A stretch of DNA of 64,000 nt from Thalassospira xiamenensis M-5 = DSM 17429 (GTDB taxonomy: Bacteria > Pseudomonadota > Alphaproteobacteria > Rhodospirillales > Thalassospiraceae). The DNA is taken from contig NZ_CP004388.1 of the NCBI RefSeq assembly GCF_000300235.2, forward strand, positions 2,452,501-2,516,500. The letters run 5' to 3'. The notes beneath the pieces are model-generated. The model saw only the letters and a program-made list of their open reading frames with translations, did not search any database and was not told where the DNA came from. Shown in pieces: positions 27,455 through 36,562 of this stretch. Positions within the stretch are counted from its first letter, which is position 1, and each line of letters begins with the position of its first letter. The translations under genes and the position numbers were made by a program.

Positions 27455-28591
27455 ATGACATTCAAACGCGTTTTAACGCTGGCCGCAGTCGCTTCAATGA
27501 TCACCTTTCGGGCTCATGCTGGCGAAACCATTACCCTGACCGATGTTTCCGGTCGCGAAGTCACGGTCGAAGTACCGGTCAAGCATATGATCCTTGGCGA
27601 AGGGCGTTTCTTGCCAAGTCTTGGCATCCTTGATCCTGAAAATCCGGTCCGCTGGGTCGCCGGTATGATGGGGGAATTCAAGAAACTTGATCCGGCAACC
27701 TTTGCACAATACCAGGCAAAATTCCCCGAGATTGACGACATCCCGCTGGTCGGCCGCAGTGGCGAGGCAACATTCAGCGTCGAAAAGGCGATTACAGTTG
27801 AACCCGATGTCGCAATTTTCGGCATTGATGGCGGTCATGGTCCGGGATCAGACAGCCATGAAGTCCTGAGGCAATTTGGCGCAGCTCACATTCCGGTTGT
27901 CATGATCGATTTTCGCAGTGACCCATTTGGAAACACCCCAAAAAGCATCCGTATCCTTGGCAAATTGATGGGCAAGGAAGATCAGGCAGAGGCTTTCGTC
28001 AAATTCTATGAAGACAATCTGGCGAAGGTCAGAACAGGTCTGGAGGGTTTAACGCATAAACCCAAAGTCTTCCTCGAAAGCCGGGTTGGTCTGCATGGCA
28101 CCTGCTGCGAGGCGATGGGCAACCAAATGATCGGAAGGTTTGTGGAGCTTGCCGGTGGCGAAAATATTCTTGCCGACCGGATTCCGGGCGTCATCAGCCA
28201 GATTTCAGTTGAACAGCTGCTCGTCGATCAGCCCGATATTTATGTCGCAACCGCAATTGGCGGGGCAACAATGACGGCCGAACAGAATGTCGGCCGCATC
28301 ATACTTGGAACCTACGCAGATGCCGAAACATCACGCGAGTCTTTGGCCAAAAGCATGGAACGCACCGTCTTGCCCGAGCTCGACGCCATTAAAAACGGCA
28401 AAGTCTATTCCGCGTGGCACCACTTCTATAACACGCCAATGAATGTGACGCTGTTACAGGCCATGGCGAAATGGTTCCATCCCGATCAGTTTGCCGATCT
28501 TGATCCAGACGCAACCCTCGCCGAATTCTTTGACCGGTTCCAGCCGGTAGCACTGAATGGTGTTTACTGGATCGGCCTTGATCGGCCATGA
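27455..28591 (+). CDS. Periplasmic ABC-type iron-chelate binding protein
   Basis: The 378-residue product has a Sec signal peptide (about 1-22, ending RAHA). The mature part belongs to the class III (FepB/BtuF/FhuD-like) family: it opens ITLTDVSGREVTVEVPVKHMI and later has EQLLVDQPDIYVATAIGG. These proteins carry siderophore, haem or cobalamin to an inner-membrane ABC transporter. AGGA precedes the ATG at 27455. No FecCD-type permease or ATPase gene follows, so the membrane partner must lie elsewhere. Confidence 0.88.
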   Translation: MTFKRVLTLAAVASMITFRAHAGETITLTDVSGREVTVEVPVKHMILGEGRFLPSLGILDPENPVRWVAGMMGEFKKLDPATFAQYQAKFPEIDDIPLVGRSGEATFSVEKAITVEPDVAIFGIDGGHGPGSDSHEVLRQFGAAHIPVVMIDFRSDPFGNTPKSIRILGKLMGKEDQAEAFVKFYEDNLAKVRTGLEGLTHKPKVFLESRVGLHGTCCEAMGNQMIGRFVELAGGENILADRIPGVISQISVEQLLVDQPDIYVATAIGGATMTAEQNVGRIILGTYADAETSRESLAKSMERTVLPELDAIKNGKVYSAWHHFYNTPMNVTLLQAMAKWFHPDQFADLDPDATLAEFFDRFQPVALNGVYWIGLDRP

Positions 28592-28636
28592 CCGGCCCGA
28601 ACATCCCCCAAGAAACCATCAGAGATCGATAAATCA

Positions 28637-28927
28637 ATGTTCAAAACCACAGGATCGGTTCAGACCGGGCAGGCCAGTAAATACCTGCAACAACTCTGCA
28701 AGCACTTTGCCCACAAGGTAGAAGTCGATTTCACGCCCCATGAGGCCCATGTGAGCTTTCCAATGGGCACATGCATCATTCTGGCCGATGACGTCACCCT
28801 GCGCTTTCAGGGACAGTCTGAGAAAGCCGAGGGGATTGAAGCCATGAAAGGTGTTATTGTCTCGCATCTCGATAAATTCGCATGGCGCGAGCAGATTGAA
28901 TATGTCTGGGAAGACAGTTCAGATTAA
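28637..28927 (+). CDS. DUF2218 family protein
   Basis: The 96-residue protein matches the DUF2218 pattern: an N-terminal TGSVQTGQASKYLQQLCKHF, FDFTP-like VDFTPHEAHVSFP in the middle, and HLDKFAWRE near the end. It has no signal peptide, so it is cytoplasmic. DUF2218 genes are often found with iron-siderophore uptake and utilisation genes, so a role in handling or reducing the imported chelate is plausible, but the biochemistry is unknown. It follows the binding-protein gene by 45 bases, probably in one operon. Confidence 0.82.
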   Translation: MFKTTGSVQTGQASKYLQQLCKHFAHKVEVDFTPHEAHVSFPMGTCIILADDVTLRFQGQSEKAEGIEAMKGVIVSHLDKFAWREQIEYVWEDSSD

Positions 28928-28946
28928 ACCTGCCCGCCCCGTAAAA

Positions 28947-28980
28947 CAAAGAAGCCAGCCTTTCGGAGCAGGCTTCTTTG
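28947..28980. terminator. Bidirectional intrinsic terminator
   Basis: CAAAGAAGCC (28947-28956) pairs with GGCTTCTTTG (28971-28980). It separates the DUF2218 gene from the convergent tonB gene. Confidence 0.85.
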
Positions 28981-28981
28981 T

Positions 28982-29923
28982 CTAGCGCAAGTCGTAGATC
29001 ACAGGAATCGTCAGGTTCATCTCTGTGCGCGCCATATCTTCGGGGAATGGCGGGAAACGTTTAACCCGCTCGATCATATCCTGGGTCGCACGATCAAGAA
29101 TAGACGAACCACTCGGGCTGGTCATTTCAAAGAAGGAAACAGTACCGTCACGCTGGATGACCAGCCGGACCATGTTCTGCCCCTCTATACCGCGGCGTTT
29201 GGCACGATCCGGATATTCGCGATAACGCATCAACATCTGAACCACAGCTGCTTGATAGTCGGTAAAGGCCGCACTGCTCATTGCCGCACCTCCGCCACTT
29301 CCCGATGCGGAACTTGCGGCCTGGCTTTGGGTTGCTTCGCCAACCGTGCCTTCTGATTTTACTGAATCGACGGGGCCGCCGGATGGTTGCACGACCGGTT
29401 TGGCTTCAGCCTTTTCAACAGGTTTGGGGGACGTTGCCGGTTCCGGTGTTGCTTTGGGGGGCTCCGGCTTTCTGCGGACCGGCATGACATCGGCCAAAAG
29501 CGGACTGATTTCCGGTTCCGGCTCTGGTTCCGGTTCAACCGCTTCCTCAACCACCGGCTCAGGAACAGGTTCCGGCTCAACGATCGGTTCGGGATCGGGT
29601 TCAGGCACGGTTTCAACAACCGGTTCAGGATCGGGTTCGGGTTCCGGCTCAACAACCGGCTCGGGGACCGGTTCTGGTTGGGGTTCGACTTCCTCGACGG
29701 GTTTTTCACCCTGCTTACTGTCTTCAGAATCAGCACTTTCTTCGGGTGTTTCGGCCTCGCCCTGGGTCGCCTGACCGCTGCCCAGCGAGATGCTGATACT
29801 TTGAACGGCCCCTGCCCCGCCCCAACCGGCAGGTTGCGGTTCAGGCATGGCAAGAACGATCCCACCGACAAGAACAATACCGGTCAGCCCGGTCGCAATC
29901 AGGAAATCAATGCGTTTCGACAT
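28982..29923 (-). CDS. tonB: TonB energy-transducing protein
   Basis: The 313-residue protein has a short cytoplasmic start, one transmembrane anchor (about 7-26), a long periplasmic Pro/Glu/Val-rich spacer (about 60-150, [12 protein letters not shown] repeats), and a C-terminal TonB domain (about 220-313). The domain has [20 protein letters not shown] and a final PVIYDLR. It couples the proton gradient, through ExbB-ExbD, to outer-membrane receptors such as the one at 25318. It is the last gene of exbB-exbD-exbD-tonB, 3 bases after the preceding stop. Confidence 0.93.
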   Translation of the reverse strand: MSKRIDFLIATGLTGIVLVGGIVLAMPEPQPAGWGGAGAVQSISISLGSGQATQGEAETPEESADSEDSKQGEKPVEEVEPQPEPVPEPVVEPEPEPDPEPVVETVPEPDPEPIVEPEPVPEPVVEEAVEPEPEPEPEISPLLADVMPVRRKPEPPKATPEPATSPKPVEKAEAKPVVQPSGGPVDSVKSEGTVGEATQSQAASSASGSGGGAAMSSAAFTDYQAAVVQMLMRYREYPDRAKRRGIEGQNMVRLVIQRDGTVSFFEMTSPSGSSILDRATQDMIERVKRFPPFPEDMARTEMNLTIPVIYDLR

Positions 29924-29926
29924 ATT

Positions 29927-30343
29927 CTATCCGTCTTGGTCCTGATCTGCTTGCATCGCGGTCATCAGTTGCACCTTTTCGACTCCCAGTTCCTGCAACC
30001 GTTTCAAAAGGGCAACAACGCTGGCACCTTCTGTGGTGCGGTCAGCACGAATTTCGACTGGACGACCGGCATAATCAGCCGGTAGCAACCCCGCAATATC
30101 CGCAAGGTCTCCCTGCCGGTCTTCAATCCCGATTTCGGCATTTTTGCCAAACCAAAGGACAATCGTGTCTTCTGGCTGGCCTTCGGCCGTGCTGCTTGCG
30201 GGCGGATCCACGTCAAATGGCCCCAGCTTTTGCAGACTTCCGGCTATCATGAAGAAAATCAGCAGAAGAAAGACGATGTTGATCAATGGCAACATCGGTT
30301 CCTGAGCCGGGCTGTCATCGGTGATCTGGATGCGACGCTTCAT
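29927..30343 (-). CDS. exbD: ExbD/TolR-family biopolymer transport protein (second copy)
   Basis: The 138-residue protein has a cytoplasmic start, one transmembrane helix (about 19-40) with the family Asp/Asn-type sequence PLINIVFLLLIFFMIAGS, and a periplasmic domain. The usual membrane Asp is replaced by Asn in PLINIVF; the first ExbD copy keeps Asp (PLIDVVF). Its start overlaps the stop of the preceding exbD by 4 bases, showing translational coupling. The protein may act as a non-protonatable partner of the first copy; that is an inference. Confidence 0.88.
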   Translation of the reverse strand: MKRRIQITDDSPAQEPMLPLINIVFLLLIFFMIAGSLQKLGPFDVDPPASSTAEGQPEDTIVLWFGKNAEIGIEDRQGDLADIAGLLPADYAGRPVEIRADRTTEGASVVALLKRLQELGVEKVQLMTAMQADQDQDG

Positions 30344-30729
30344 TCGATCAGATCCACATCAGTCACACCGCCACGTCCCAGCGCATCCATCACAACAATA
30401 AGATGCTGCAAATCGGCACCATTGACGGGCCGCAGATGAACACTGGCACCGGCATGGTTACGCAAAATAGTCACGGCAAGATTGGAAACAGCGACGGCTT
30501 CACCATTCAGCGACAAACCACCATTGGCATCGACATTGACCGTTGCCGGGCGAATATCGCTGCTGGCCCGTGCCTGACCGTCCATAACAGTCACCGACAT
30601 TTCAAACCCCTTCCAGTCAAGAAAACTGGAAGCCAGCATGAAAAAGATCAGCAGGATGAAGACAACATCAATCAGCGGCGTCAGGCCGATCATCGGCGAA
30701 GCACCACGACTTCGATCACGCAATTGCAT
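30340..30729 (-). CDS. exbD: ExbD/TolR-family biopolymer transport protein (first copy)
   Basis: The 129-residue inner-membrane protein has its single helix at about 18-38 with PLIDVVFILLIFFMLASS, including the conserved Asp needed for proton-driven work in ExbD. A periplasmic domain follows. It is encoded 26 bases after exbB and overlaps the next exbD by 4 bases. With ExbB it forms the motor that energises TonB. Confidence 0.92.
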   Translation of the reverse strand: MQLRDRSRGASPMIGLTPLIDVVFILLIFFMLASSFLDWKGFEMSVTVMDGQARASSDIRPATVNVDANGGLSLNGEAVAVSNLAVTILRNHAGASVHLRPVNGADLQHLIVVMDALGRGGVTDVDLIE

Positions 30730-30755
30730 AAGGCGTATTCCGACCTTGTTCGGGC

Positions 30756-31637
30756 TTATTCCGCAGCCTGGCGCAGTTCAGCGACGTTTGACGCGCGAAG
30801 CGCACCCTTCCGAGCCAACTCACCACGATTGATCACCATGGTGCAGACATCTTCCATCACGGCCGCAGCACGCGCGATAACGCCCTGCATCCACATATGG
30901 AACGCGGTTGCCGGGATCGCGACGACAAGGCCGATTGCCGTCGTCAGAAGTGCTAGCCAGATACCGCCCGAAAGGACAGAAGGATCAATACGGCTTCCGG
31001 CACCTTCCATCTTCTGGAAAGCTTCAATCATGCCCATAACGGTTCCAAGCAACCCCAAAAGAGGGCTTAAGACCGCAATTGCCGACATAATCCGCAAACC
31101 GCTGTTCAGGCCATCGATTTCCTTGCGTGCATGGGAAGCAATGATATCGGACGCCGCTTCACGGTTTTCCGGGTTGGCAACGGACAAGGTCATGCCAAAC
31201 AGACCGATGCGAGCAGCCGGATGACGGCGGCGCGACAGAATCTGCGCGACCTGCTTATCATCACCATTGGAAAGATGACGTTCGACATCCTTGGCAAAAC
31301 CATCCGCGAAAATTCCACGCCGGATAAAGCCGACCAGCTTGTAGAAGAATATCAGCATCCCAACCAATGCAAGCGCGGCCAGAACCCAACCGACAACACC
31401 GGCACGATCCACAAGATCAAAAACCGGCAAGCCACTGATGGCATCCGGAACGATTGTGCTTTCGGTGATGGCAGCTGCGTCATCCGCAATCGGCAAGCCG
31501 GTTTGCGGATCAAGGGTTACCGCCCCACCTTCTGTTGACGTGATCGCACCGTTGGCGGCATCCGTGGTTACACCGTCAAGGCCAAGCGGAGTCTGCGCAT
31601 CTGGCGATGCGGACATCGGATTTACGGGTTCAGGCAT
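30756..31637 (-). CDS. exbB: ExbB/TolQ-family proton channel protein
   Basis: The 293-residue protein has an N-terminal extension of about 90 residues, a first transmembrane helix (GWVLALALVGMLIFFYKL-like, about 92-112) and a cytoplasmic domain. The paired helices include SAIAVLSPLLGLLGTVMGMI and GGIWLALLTTAIGLVVAIPA, hallmark ExbB/TolQ segments. The C-terminal GELARKG-type tail is normal. GGAAGAG precedes the ATG at 31637. The operon continues with two exbD genes and tonB. Confidence 0.93.
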   Translation of the reverse strand: MPEPVNPMSASPDAQTPLGLDGVTTDAANGAITSTEGGAVTLDPQTGLPIADDAAAITESTIVPDAISGLPVFDLVDRAGVVGWVLAALALVGMLIFFYKLVGFIRRGIFADGFAKDVERHLSNGDDKQVAQILSRRRHPAARIGLFGMTLSVANPENREAASDIIASHARKEIDGLNSGLRIMSAIAVLSPLLGLLGTVMGMIEAFQKMEGAGSRIDPSVLSGGIWLALLTTAIGLVVAIPATAFHMWMQGVIARAAAVMEDVCTMVINRGELARKGALRASNVAELRQAAE

Positions 31638-31726
31638 GTAACTCTTCCGATCCAAAATTCGATCAGCACCGGACGTCCTGCTCCGGTGCATTTGAAACTG
31701 ATTTGCATTACTTACAAGAAATCACA

Positions 31727-31743
31727 TTGCGATGCAATCGCAA
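31727..31743. promoter_or_regulatory. Inverted repeat before the exbB operon
   Basis: TTGCGAT (31727-31733) and ATCGCAA (31737-31743) are perfect arms around GCA, 90 bases before exbB. The arms share TTGCGA with the Fur-like sites in this window, so an iron-responsive operator is possible. A leader hairpin, GCACCGGA paired with TCCGGTGC, lies nearby at about 31667-31690. Confidence 0.4.
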
Positions 31744-31865
31744 CAGCGAAAAGACGAGCATTTTTCGTGCATGGCCGCATTGCATCGCACGTAAAACAGC
31801 GCCCGTCGCAGACGCTCAAACCGGATGGAATCGGTTTTTGAAAACAGAAAAGACCACGGAAAAGC

Positions 31866-31899
31866 AAAACCCCCGGAACATCTGGGTTCCGGGGGTTTT
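31866..31899 (-). terminator. Terminator after the first tRNA-Lys gene
   Basis: AACCCCCGGAAC pairs with GGTTCCGGGGGTT around a short loop. It lies just 3' of the tRNA on the minus strand and is followed by T-rich bases. Confidence 0.85.
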
Positions 31900-31903
31900 G
31901 AAA

Positions 31904-31979
31904 TGGTGAGCCCGACAGGATTCGAACCTGTGGCCAACTGATTAAAAGTCAGTTGCTCTACCAACTGAGCTACGGGCCC
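31904..31979 (-). tRNA. tRNA-Lys (anticodon UUU), copy 1
   Basis: A 76-base cloverleaf reads from GGGCCCGTAGCTCAGTTGG to a genomically encoded CCA. The anticodon loop is CTTTTAA, anticodon TTT, decoding AAA/AAG. The TTCGAAT T-loop and the 7-bp acceptor stem are intact. Confidence 0.96.
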
Positions 31980-32173
31980 TCAACGTTGGTGAGCGGCCTT
32001 TTAATGTGCTGATCGCAAAGGGTCAACCCCCCTTTTTCGATCAAACTGCATGACAGCCATTCAAATGGTAAAAAATATCAAAAACAGGCCCGTTTCAAAT
32101 CCGCCCCAAATTGACATTCGCATCGGTTCGAAAGCAGTATGACAGTGATCGCAATAAAATCATGAAAAAGAAA

Positions 32174-32206
32174 AAGCCCCCGAAACCGATTGGGTTTCAG
32201 GGGCTT
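32174..32206 (-). terminator. Terminator after the second tRNA-Lys gene
   Basis: AAGCCCCCGAAACC and GGGTTTCAGGGGCTT pair with one unpaired base. On the minus strand it is followed by TTTTTCTTTTTC. Confidence 0.85.
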
Positions 32207-32208
32207 AT

Positions 32209-32284
32209 TGGTGAGCCCGACAGGATTCGAACCTGTGGCCAACTGATTAAAAGTCAGTTGCTCTACCAACTGAGCTACGGGCCC
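32209..32284 (-). tRNA. tRNA-Lys (anticodon UUU), copy 2
   Basis: The sequence is identical over all 76 bases to the copy at 31904-31979, including CCA. Identity continues for about 15 bases on the promoter side (TCAACGTTGGTGA on the plus strand), but the terminators differ, so these are two separate transcription units. Confidence 0.96.
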
Positions 32285-32382
32285 TCAACGTTGGTGAAGC
32301 GCGTTTTAATGGGACTGGCGGCTGCGGTCAACACCTGTTTTCCATATTTTCCCGGTTTTTGCACTTTCAGCCCCCAAAACGC

Positions 32383-32411
32383 GAAAGCCGCCCTGATCAA
32401 GGACGGCTTTC
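32383..32411 (-). terminator. Terminator of the gyrA-coaD-cyclophilin operon
   Basis: GAAAGCCG (32383-32390) pairs with CGGCTTTC (32404-32411); on the minus strand GCGTTTTGG follows. It lies 26 bases after the cyclophilin stop. Confidence 0.75.
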
Positions 32412-32436
32412 GGTTGCATTATAGGGGTCAAGGCTC

Positions 32437-33021
32437 TTATTGCGCGTCAGCCGCGACCTGCATTTTTACAATATGGTCCGGGTCTGCAACCCGGCCATTG
32501 GCCCAAGGTGCCCCCTTTTTCAGGCCATCGACATATTCCATACCCGATACGACCTGCCCCCATATGGTATATTGTCCATCAAGATGCGGCGCATCGGCAA
32601 AGACGATGAAGAACTGCGAATCAGCGCTGTTCGGGTTGGACGAACGTGCCATCGAAACCGTACCGCGCACATGATTCTCGTTCGAAAACTCCGCCGGAAG
32701 TTTCTGGCCCGAACCACCGGTACCGTCCCCTTTGGGGTCACCGCCCTGCGCCATGAAGCCTTCGATCACACGATGGAAAGTCAGACCATCATAGAAACCT
32801 TCACGAGTCAGTTCCTTGATACGCTCGACATGCTTGGGCGCCAGATCCGGACGCAGCTTGATCACAACGCGACCTGCTTCAAGATCCAGATACAGGGTGT
32901 TTTCCAGATCCTGCGATGCATCGGCCGACTGGGCCTGAGCACCGCCGCCGATACCACCGTTCGACATGGTCACTATTCCTAATACGAGTACAAAAAGAGA
33001 TGCGAGACGAATAAGACGCAT
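32437..33021 (-). CDS. Periplasmic cyclophilin-type peptidyl-prolyl isomerase
   Basis: The 194-residue product has a Sec signal peptide (about 1-31, ending GGAQAQ) and one cyclophilin domain. Catalytic Arg is in FHRVIEGFMAQGGDP; SQFFIVFADAPHLDGQYTIW carries the peptide-binding Phe and His region. It speeds proline isomerisation during folding of exported proteins. It starts 7 bases after coaD, so gyrA, coaD and this gene form one operon, an order common in alphaproteobacteria. Confidence 0.94.
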   Translation of the reverse strand: MRLIRLASLFVLVLGIVTMSNGGIGGGAQAQSADASQDLENTLYLDLEAGRVVIKLRPDLAPKHVERIKELTREGFYDGLTFHRVIEGFMAQGGDPKGDGTGGSGQKLPAEFSNENHVRGTVSMARSSNPNSADSQFFIVFADAPHLDGQYTIWGQVVSGMEYVDGLKKGAPWANGRVADPDHIVKMQVAADAQ

Positions 33022-33028
33022 GGGTGCG

Positions 33029-33556
33029 CTATTCCTTTTCTTCGGCCAGCTTTTCGTGCAGTCGCTTCAGCACGTTTGCCGGCACAAATTCGGTAACATT
33101 ACCGCCCAGACGGGCGATTTCCTTCACAAAGCGCGAAGACACGAATTGCTGTTTGTCGGATGCCATCAGAAAGACCGTCTCTACCTTTGGGGCAAGACGG
33201 GCATTCATTCCGGCCATCTGGAATTCATATTCAAAGTCAGACACAGCCCTCAGACCACGAATAATGATGCTCGACCCGTTTTCCTGGGCAAACTGCATCA
33301 GAAGTGACCCGAACGGCTTTACTATGGTGCGGGCAGCAACTTCGCCGCCCGCAGCCTTAAGAGCCTCTTCGACCAGAGCGCAACGTTCTTCGACCCCAAA
33401 CATCGGGCCCTTTCCCGCATTGACCGCAACGCCGACAATAAGCTTGTCGACGATGCGGGTCGCGCGACGAATAATGTCCATATGCCCCTGGGTTACCGGA
33501 TCAAAAGTGCCCGGATAAATCCCGATACGCGAGGCGTTTGAAGACTGTTCGTTCAT
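33029..33556 (-). CDS. coaD: Phosphopantetheine adenylyltransferase
   Basis: CoaD transfers AMP from ATP to 4'-phosphopantetheine, the next-to-last step of coenzyme A synthesis. The 175-residue product has the nucleotidyltransferase motif YPGTFDPVTQGH near residue 14 and the C-terminal SSRFVKEIARLGG segment. IIRGLRAVSDFEYE is also typical. It lies 12 bases after gyrA and 7 bases before the cyclophilin gene. Confidence 0.96.
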   Translation of the reverse strand: MNEQSSNASRIGIYPGTFDPVTQGHMDIIRRATRIVDKLIVGVAVNAGKGPMFGVEERCALVEEALKAAGGEVAARTIVKPFGSLLMQFAQENGSSIIIRGLRAVSDFEYEFQMAGMNARLAPKVETVFLMASDKQQFVSSRFVKEIARLGGNVTEFVPANVLKRLHEKLAEEKE

Positions 33557-33568
33557 TGATCTTCCGTT

Positions 33569-36370
33569 TTATTCGTCGGTGTCGTCTGAACCGGTTTCCA
33601 CTGCCTCGCTGCTATCCTCGGCAACGGTCGGTGCATCTTCGCCTGATGCGATTTCGGTGCCTTCTACACCTTCGTCGCCTTCAAGCTCTTCTTCACCATT
33701 GTCACCCAGATTGGACAGACGTTCGACAGCAACAACCTGTTCGTCTTCGGCCGTACGGAACAGGGTAACACCCTGTGTCTTACGCCCGGCAATGCGGATA
33801 TCGTGTGTCGGCATACGAATGACCTTGCCACCATTGGTGACCATCATCAGTTCGTCGCCTTCCTCGATCACGAAGGATGCCGCGACATTGCCATTGCGTT
33901 CCGACATCTCGATATTGGCAAAGCCCTGCCCGCCACGACCGGTTACGCGGTATTCATAGGCAGACGTACGTTTGCCATAACCATTTTCTGTAACCGAAAG
34001 GATCAGCTGATCGCCTGCCAACAGTTCGTCGTAACGTTCCTGAGAAAGGATTTCCAACGGCAGACTATCATCAGCCGAGATTTCCTCGCGACGCAGCTTG
34101 CTTGCGATCGACAGATACTCGTCACGTTCTTCCATAGAGGCATGATTGCCAAACAGGACGGACATCGCAATGACCGCATCCTCGTCAGCCAGACGAATAC
34201 CGCGTACACCGACCGAGTTACGGCCAGTAAAGACACGAACATCTGCAACACGGAAACGAATGCATTTACCCAGACGGGTCGTCAGCAGAATATCGTCATC
34301 GTCCGAGCAGGTCTGAACCGCAATCAGCTTGTCACCACGATCTTCTTCAAGTTTCATGGCGATCTTGCCGTTTGATTTCACATTCACGAAATCGGCAAGG
34401 CTGTTACGGCGGACGTTACCGGTCGAAGTCGCAAACATCACGTGCAGATTCGGCCACTCTTCCTCGTCGGGAAGTGGCAAAACCGTTGTGATATATTCGC
34501 CTTCTGAGAGCGGCAGCAGGTTCACAAGCGCCTTGCCACGCGATTGCGGCGTGCCCAGCGGCAGGCGCCAGACTTTCATCTTGTAGACCATCCCCTCGGA
34601 ACTAAAGAACAGAACCGGAGTGTGGGTGTTGGCGACGAACAGTTTGGATACGAAATCCTCTTCGCGCGTTGCCATGCCCGAACGTCCTTTGCCGCCACGA
34701 CGCTGTGCGCGATAGGTCGACAGCGGAACACGCTGGATATAGCCGGTGTGCGATACGGTCACGACCATATCTTCACGGGCAATCAGGTCTTCGATGTCAT
34801 GTTCGAATTCGGCTTCAAGGATTTCACTGCGACGTTCATTAGCGAACTCGTTCCGCATTTCCGTCAGCTCATCCTTCAGGATGATCATCTTGCGTTCGCG
34901 TGAACCAAGGATATCAAGGAAATCTTTGATCTTCTCGCCCAATTCGGTCAATTCGGATGCGATTTTATCACGTTCCAGACCGGTCAGGCGATGCAGACGC
35001 AGTTCAAGGATTGCGCGCGCCTGCGCTTCGGACAGGCGATAATTGCCATCGTCCGAACCAACCTGGTTCGGGTCGGCGATCAGCTCGATCAACGGAACAA
35101 TATCGCCCGCCGGCCAGCTACGTTCCATCAGTTGTTCACGTGCAATCTGCGGGTCAGCCGCAGCACGGATCAAGCGGATGACTTCGTCGATATTGGCCAC
35201 CGCAATGCCAAGGCCGACTACCAGATGGGCGCGCTCACGTGCCTTTTTCAGCAGGTGAATGGTCCGGCGCGTAATGACTTCTTCGCGGAATTCGACAAAG
35301 GCCTGAATGATTTCTTTCAGGTTCATCAATTCCGGCTTGCCACGATTAAGTGCCAGCATATTGACGCCAAACGACGTCTGAAGCGCGGTAAAGCGGAACA
35401 ACTGGTTCAGAACGACATCGGCAACCGCATCACGTTTGATTTCGATCACCATGCGAACGCCCGAACGGTCTGACTCGTCACGCAGATCGGAAATACCTTC
35501 GATCTTCTTGTCACGGACCAGTTCGGCGATCTTTTCCATCAGGGTTGCCTTGTTCACCTGGAAGGGAACTTCGGTAACAATGATGGCTTCACGGTTGGCA
35601 CGGATTTCCTCGACATGGGTACGTGCGCGCATGACGACAGAACCGCGACCGGTTTTAAAGGCCGAATGAATGCCCGAACGGCCCAGAATCAATGCACCGG
35701 TCGGAAAATCCGGACCATGCACGAATTCCATCAGGCCTTCGACGGTAATGGCCGGATTGTCGACATAGGCCATGCAGCCATCGATAACTTCGCCAAGGTT
35801 ATGCGGCGGAATATTGGTGGCCATACCAACAGCAATACCACCTGCACCATTGACCAGCATGTTCGGAAAACGTGCTGGCAGAACCGATGGCTCCTTGGTG
35901 GTTTCGTCGTAGTTATCCCGGATATCGATGGTTTCCTTATCGATATCATCGAGCAGATAATGGGCTGACTTAGCCATGCGGGCTTCGGTGTAACGCATGG
36001 CGGCGGCCTTGTCGCCGTCCATCGAGCCGAAGTTGCCCTGCCCGTCAATCAGTGGCAGGCGCATGGAGAATCCCTGCGCCATACGAACCATCGCGTCGTA
36101 AATCGCGCTGTCGCCATGCGGGTGGTATTTACCCATAACATCCCCGACCACGCGGGCCGATTTACGGAATGGTTTGTTCCATTCAAAGCCGTTTTCATGC
36201 ATTGCATAAAGGATGCGTCGATGCACGGGCTTCAAACCGTCGCGGACGTCGGGCAGCGCACGGCTGACGATCACGCTCATCGCGTAATCGAGGTAGCTGC
36301 GGCGCATTTCTTGTTCGATGGATACCGGGATAATATCGCGGCTATCTGGATTGGTCTCTTTGGTGGACAA
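33569..36370 (-). CDS. gyrA: DNA gyrase subunit A
   Basis: This is the 933-residue breakage-reunion subunit of DNA gyrase. The catalytic Tyr127 lies in [11 protein letters not shown]. The quinolone-resistance region [15 protein letters not shown] has Ser88 and Asp92, the wild-type residues matching Ser83 and Asp87 of E. coli. The GyrA box QRRGGKG, needed for DNA wrapping, begins the C-terminal beta-pinwheel. The tail is strongly acidic (about 890-933), as in many gyrase A proteins. It heads the operon with coaD and the cyclophilin gene. Confidence 0.98.
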   Translation of the reverse strand: MSTKETNPDSRDIIPVSIEQEMRRSYLDYAMSVIVSRALPDVRDGLKPVHRRILYAMHENGFEWNKPFRKSARVVGDVMGKYHPHGDSAIYDAMVRMAQGFSMRLPLIDGQGNFGSMDGDKAAAMRYTEARMAKSAHYLLDDIDKETIDIRDNYDETTKEPSVLPARFPNMLVNGAGGIAVGMATNIPPHNLGEVIDGCMAYVDNPAITVEGLMEFVHGPDFPTGALILGRSGIHSAFKTGRGSVVMRARTHVEEIRANREAIIVTEVPFQVNKATLMEKIAELVRDKKIEGISDLRDESDRSGVRMVIEIKRDAVADVVLNQLFRFTALQTSFGVNMLALNRGKPELMNLKEIIQAFVEFREEVITRRTIHLLKKARERAHLVVGLGIAVANIDEVIRLIRAAADPQIAREQLMERSWPAGDIVPLIELIADPNQVGSDDGNYRLSEAQARAILELRLHRLTGLERDKIASELTELGEKIKDFLDILGSRERKMIILKDELTEMRNEFANERRSEILEAEFEHDIEDLIAREDMVVTVSHTGYIQRVPLSTYRAQRRGGKGRSGMATREEDFVSKLFVANTHTPVLFFSSEGMVYKMKVWRLPLGTPQSRGKALVNLLPLSEGEYITTVLPLPDEEEWPNLHVMFATSTGNVRRNSLADFVNVKSNGKIAMKLEEDRGDKLIAVQTCSDDDDILLTTRLGKCIRFRVADVRVFTGRNSVGVRGIRLADEDAVIAMSVLFGNHASMEERDEYLSIASKLRREEISADDSLPLEILSQERYDELLAGDQLILSVTENGYGKRTSAYEYRVTGRGGQGFANIEMSERNGNVAASFVIEEGDELMMVTNGGKVIRMPTHDIRIAGRKTQGVTLFRTAEDEQVVAVERLSNLGDNGEEELEGDEGVEGTEIASGEDAPTVAEDSSEAVETGSDDTDE

Positions 36371-36562
36371 AAGCCGTGACCTCTTAAACGCTTGATCAGA
36401 AATGCTTCAATCGGCGTGACATATGGACATATGCCTGACCAGTGAGCCGGAAAGTATCAGGTTTGTCCGGCACAAACAATATTGACAAATCTGCCTGTCC
36501 CGGCATTCGGTACAAACGGCGAAAATAATCGTAATTAACGCAAAAATGCCCACCCCGAAGAG

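Noticed and set aside
29500..29720. Tandem repeats on the plus strand resembling a repeat array
   Set aside because: They encode the Pro/Glu spacer of TonB, a normal feature of that protein, and not a CRISPR or mobile repeat.
31904..32284. Short frames containing MVEQLTFNQLATGSNPVG over the tRNA-Lys genes
   Set aside because: This is the familiar spurious translation of tRNA sequence, not a gene.
36090..36125. Possible quinolone-resistance change in gyrA
   Set aside because: Ser88 and Asp92 match the sensitive-type residues, so no resistance mutation is visible.
36420..36433. Repeated CATATG before gyrA
   Set aside because: Two copies of a 6-base palindrome close together are likely by chance, and no known gyrA regulator matches.
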